A model generated the notes under the pieces. It saw only the letters and a list, made by a program, of their open reading frames with translations. It was not told where the DNA came from and searched no databases. From NCBI GenBank assembly GCA_934085975.1, contig CAKOHT010000002.1, positions 177,992 through 241,991 of the forward strand: a DNA stretch of 64,000 nt, read 5' to 3'. Every line of letters begins with the position of its first letter. Positions within the stretch are counted from its first letter, which is position 1. Below are positions 63,942 to 64,000 of this stretch, piece after piece. Origin of the DNA: an uncultured Cetobacterium sp. (GTDB lineage: Bacteria > Fusobacteriota > Fusobacteriia > Fusobacteriales > Fusobacteriaceae). A program made the position numbers and the translations under genes.

Positions 63942-64000
63942 AGATTGGCAACTTCCTATCCTTCCAGGGGGCTGCCCCCCAAGTACTTTCAGCGTTTATG
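63942..64000 (-). rRNA. rrf: 5S ribosomal RNA, 3' part, cut by right window edge
   Basis: Read on the minus strand, the last 59 bases show the conserved 5S 3' half (CGCTGAAAGTACTTGGGGGG, then CAGCCCCCTGGAAGGATAGG, then AAGTTGCC). The gene and presumably the rest of an rRNA operon lie to the right, transcribed leftwards into this window. Confidence 0.92.

Overview
The window looks like chromosome from a low-GC, outer-membrane-bearing anaerobe, most likely Fusobacteriota (Fusobacterium/Cetobacterium-like; the genus cannot be fixed by eye). Reasons: very A+T-rich DNA; LPS heptose genes (hldD, gmhB) and two beta-barrel porins with signal peptides; a type Vd patatin autotransporter of the FplA kind known from Fusobacterium; and Firmicutes-like genes (GlgD, HemZ-type radical SAM protein, cellobiose-type PTS, DUF969/DUF979 transporter). 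secA, ligA and a 5S rRNA at the right edge argue for the main chromosome.

Layout. 1-4.5 kb: hexuronate/pectin catabolism (uxaB cut by the left edge, a divergent GntR regulator, and a gntR-kduI-kduD operon with a near-perfect promoter/operator). 4.6-10.8 kb: one leftward run of a polar amino acid ABC transporter, a K+-channel-like protein, the FplA-type phospholipase autotransporter and a lipoprotein. 10.9-14.7 kb: a PAS/HTH regulator followed by four-subunit pyruvate:ferredoxin oxidoreductase (porCDAB). 14.8-18.7 kb: methionine gamma-lyase, mgtE with an upstream small ORF, cold-shock protein, polysaccharide deacetylase. 18.9-28.8 kb: a six-gene glycogen operon (glgB-C-D-A-P plus a GH13 hydrolase). 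28.8-35.9 kb: mscS, carbonic anhydrase, eda-kdgK (the end of the KDG route started by kduID), hcp with a CRP/FNR-type box at -41.5, a lipoprotein, an IclR regulator, dps. 36-42 kb: a PTS split between two divergent transcripts (IIA-mupG leftwards; IIB-porin-IIC rightwards) with a plasmid-type Rep_3 initiator gene between them. 42-49.8 kb: secreted aspartoacylase-like enzyme, ligA, gldA, porin, a ROK repressor, a candidate C-rich-loop small RNA, an orphan groES. 49.8-60.9 kb: leftward housekeeping run (pcp, DUF979/969 transporter, hslO, HhH protein, hemZ, uppP, hldD, PHP phosphoesterase, lipoprotein, secA). 61-64 kb: YeiH-type exporter, gmhB, a histidine-rich membrane protein with a TauE/SafE permease, then the 3' end of a leftward 5S rRNA.

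How the genes work together: KduI, KduD, KdgK and Eda take the unsaturated-uronate product to pyruvate and glyceraldehyde-3-phosphate; PFOR then oxidises pyruvate. The ROK gene, its neighbouring porin and the mupG/IIA operon share a 17-bp motif of the type TTTTACTWGGWAAAATA placed at promoter-proximal positions, suggesting one regulon for uptake and cleavage of cell-wall-type amino sugars. Many promoters are close to TTGACW-17-TATAAT and most operons end in clear hairpin-plus-T terminators, which made several start-site corrections possible (substrate-binding protein, PAS/HTH regulator, glgC, glgA, eda, IIC, ROK, hslO, PHP, YeiH). No CRISPR array, tRNA, insertion sequence or prophage was seen. 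The strongest candidates for something undescribed are the small RNA at 49314-49385, the ROK motif set, the split PTS/MupG/porin locus with its Rep_3 gene, and the mgtE leader ORF.
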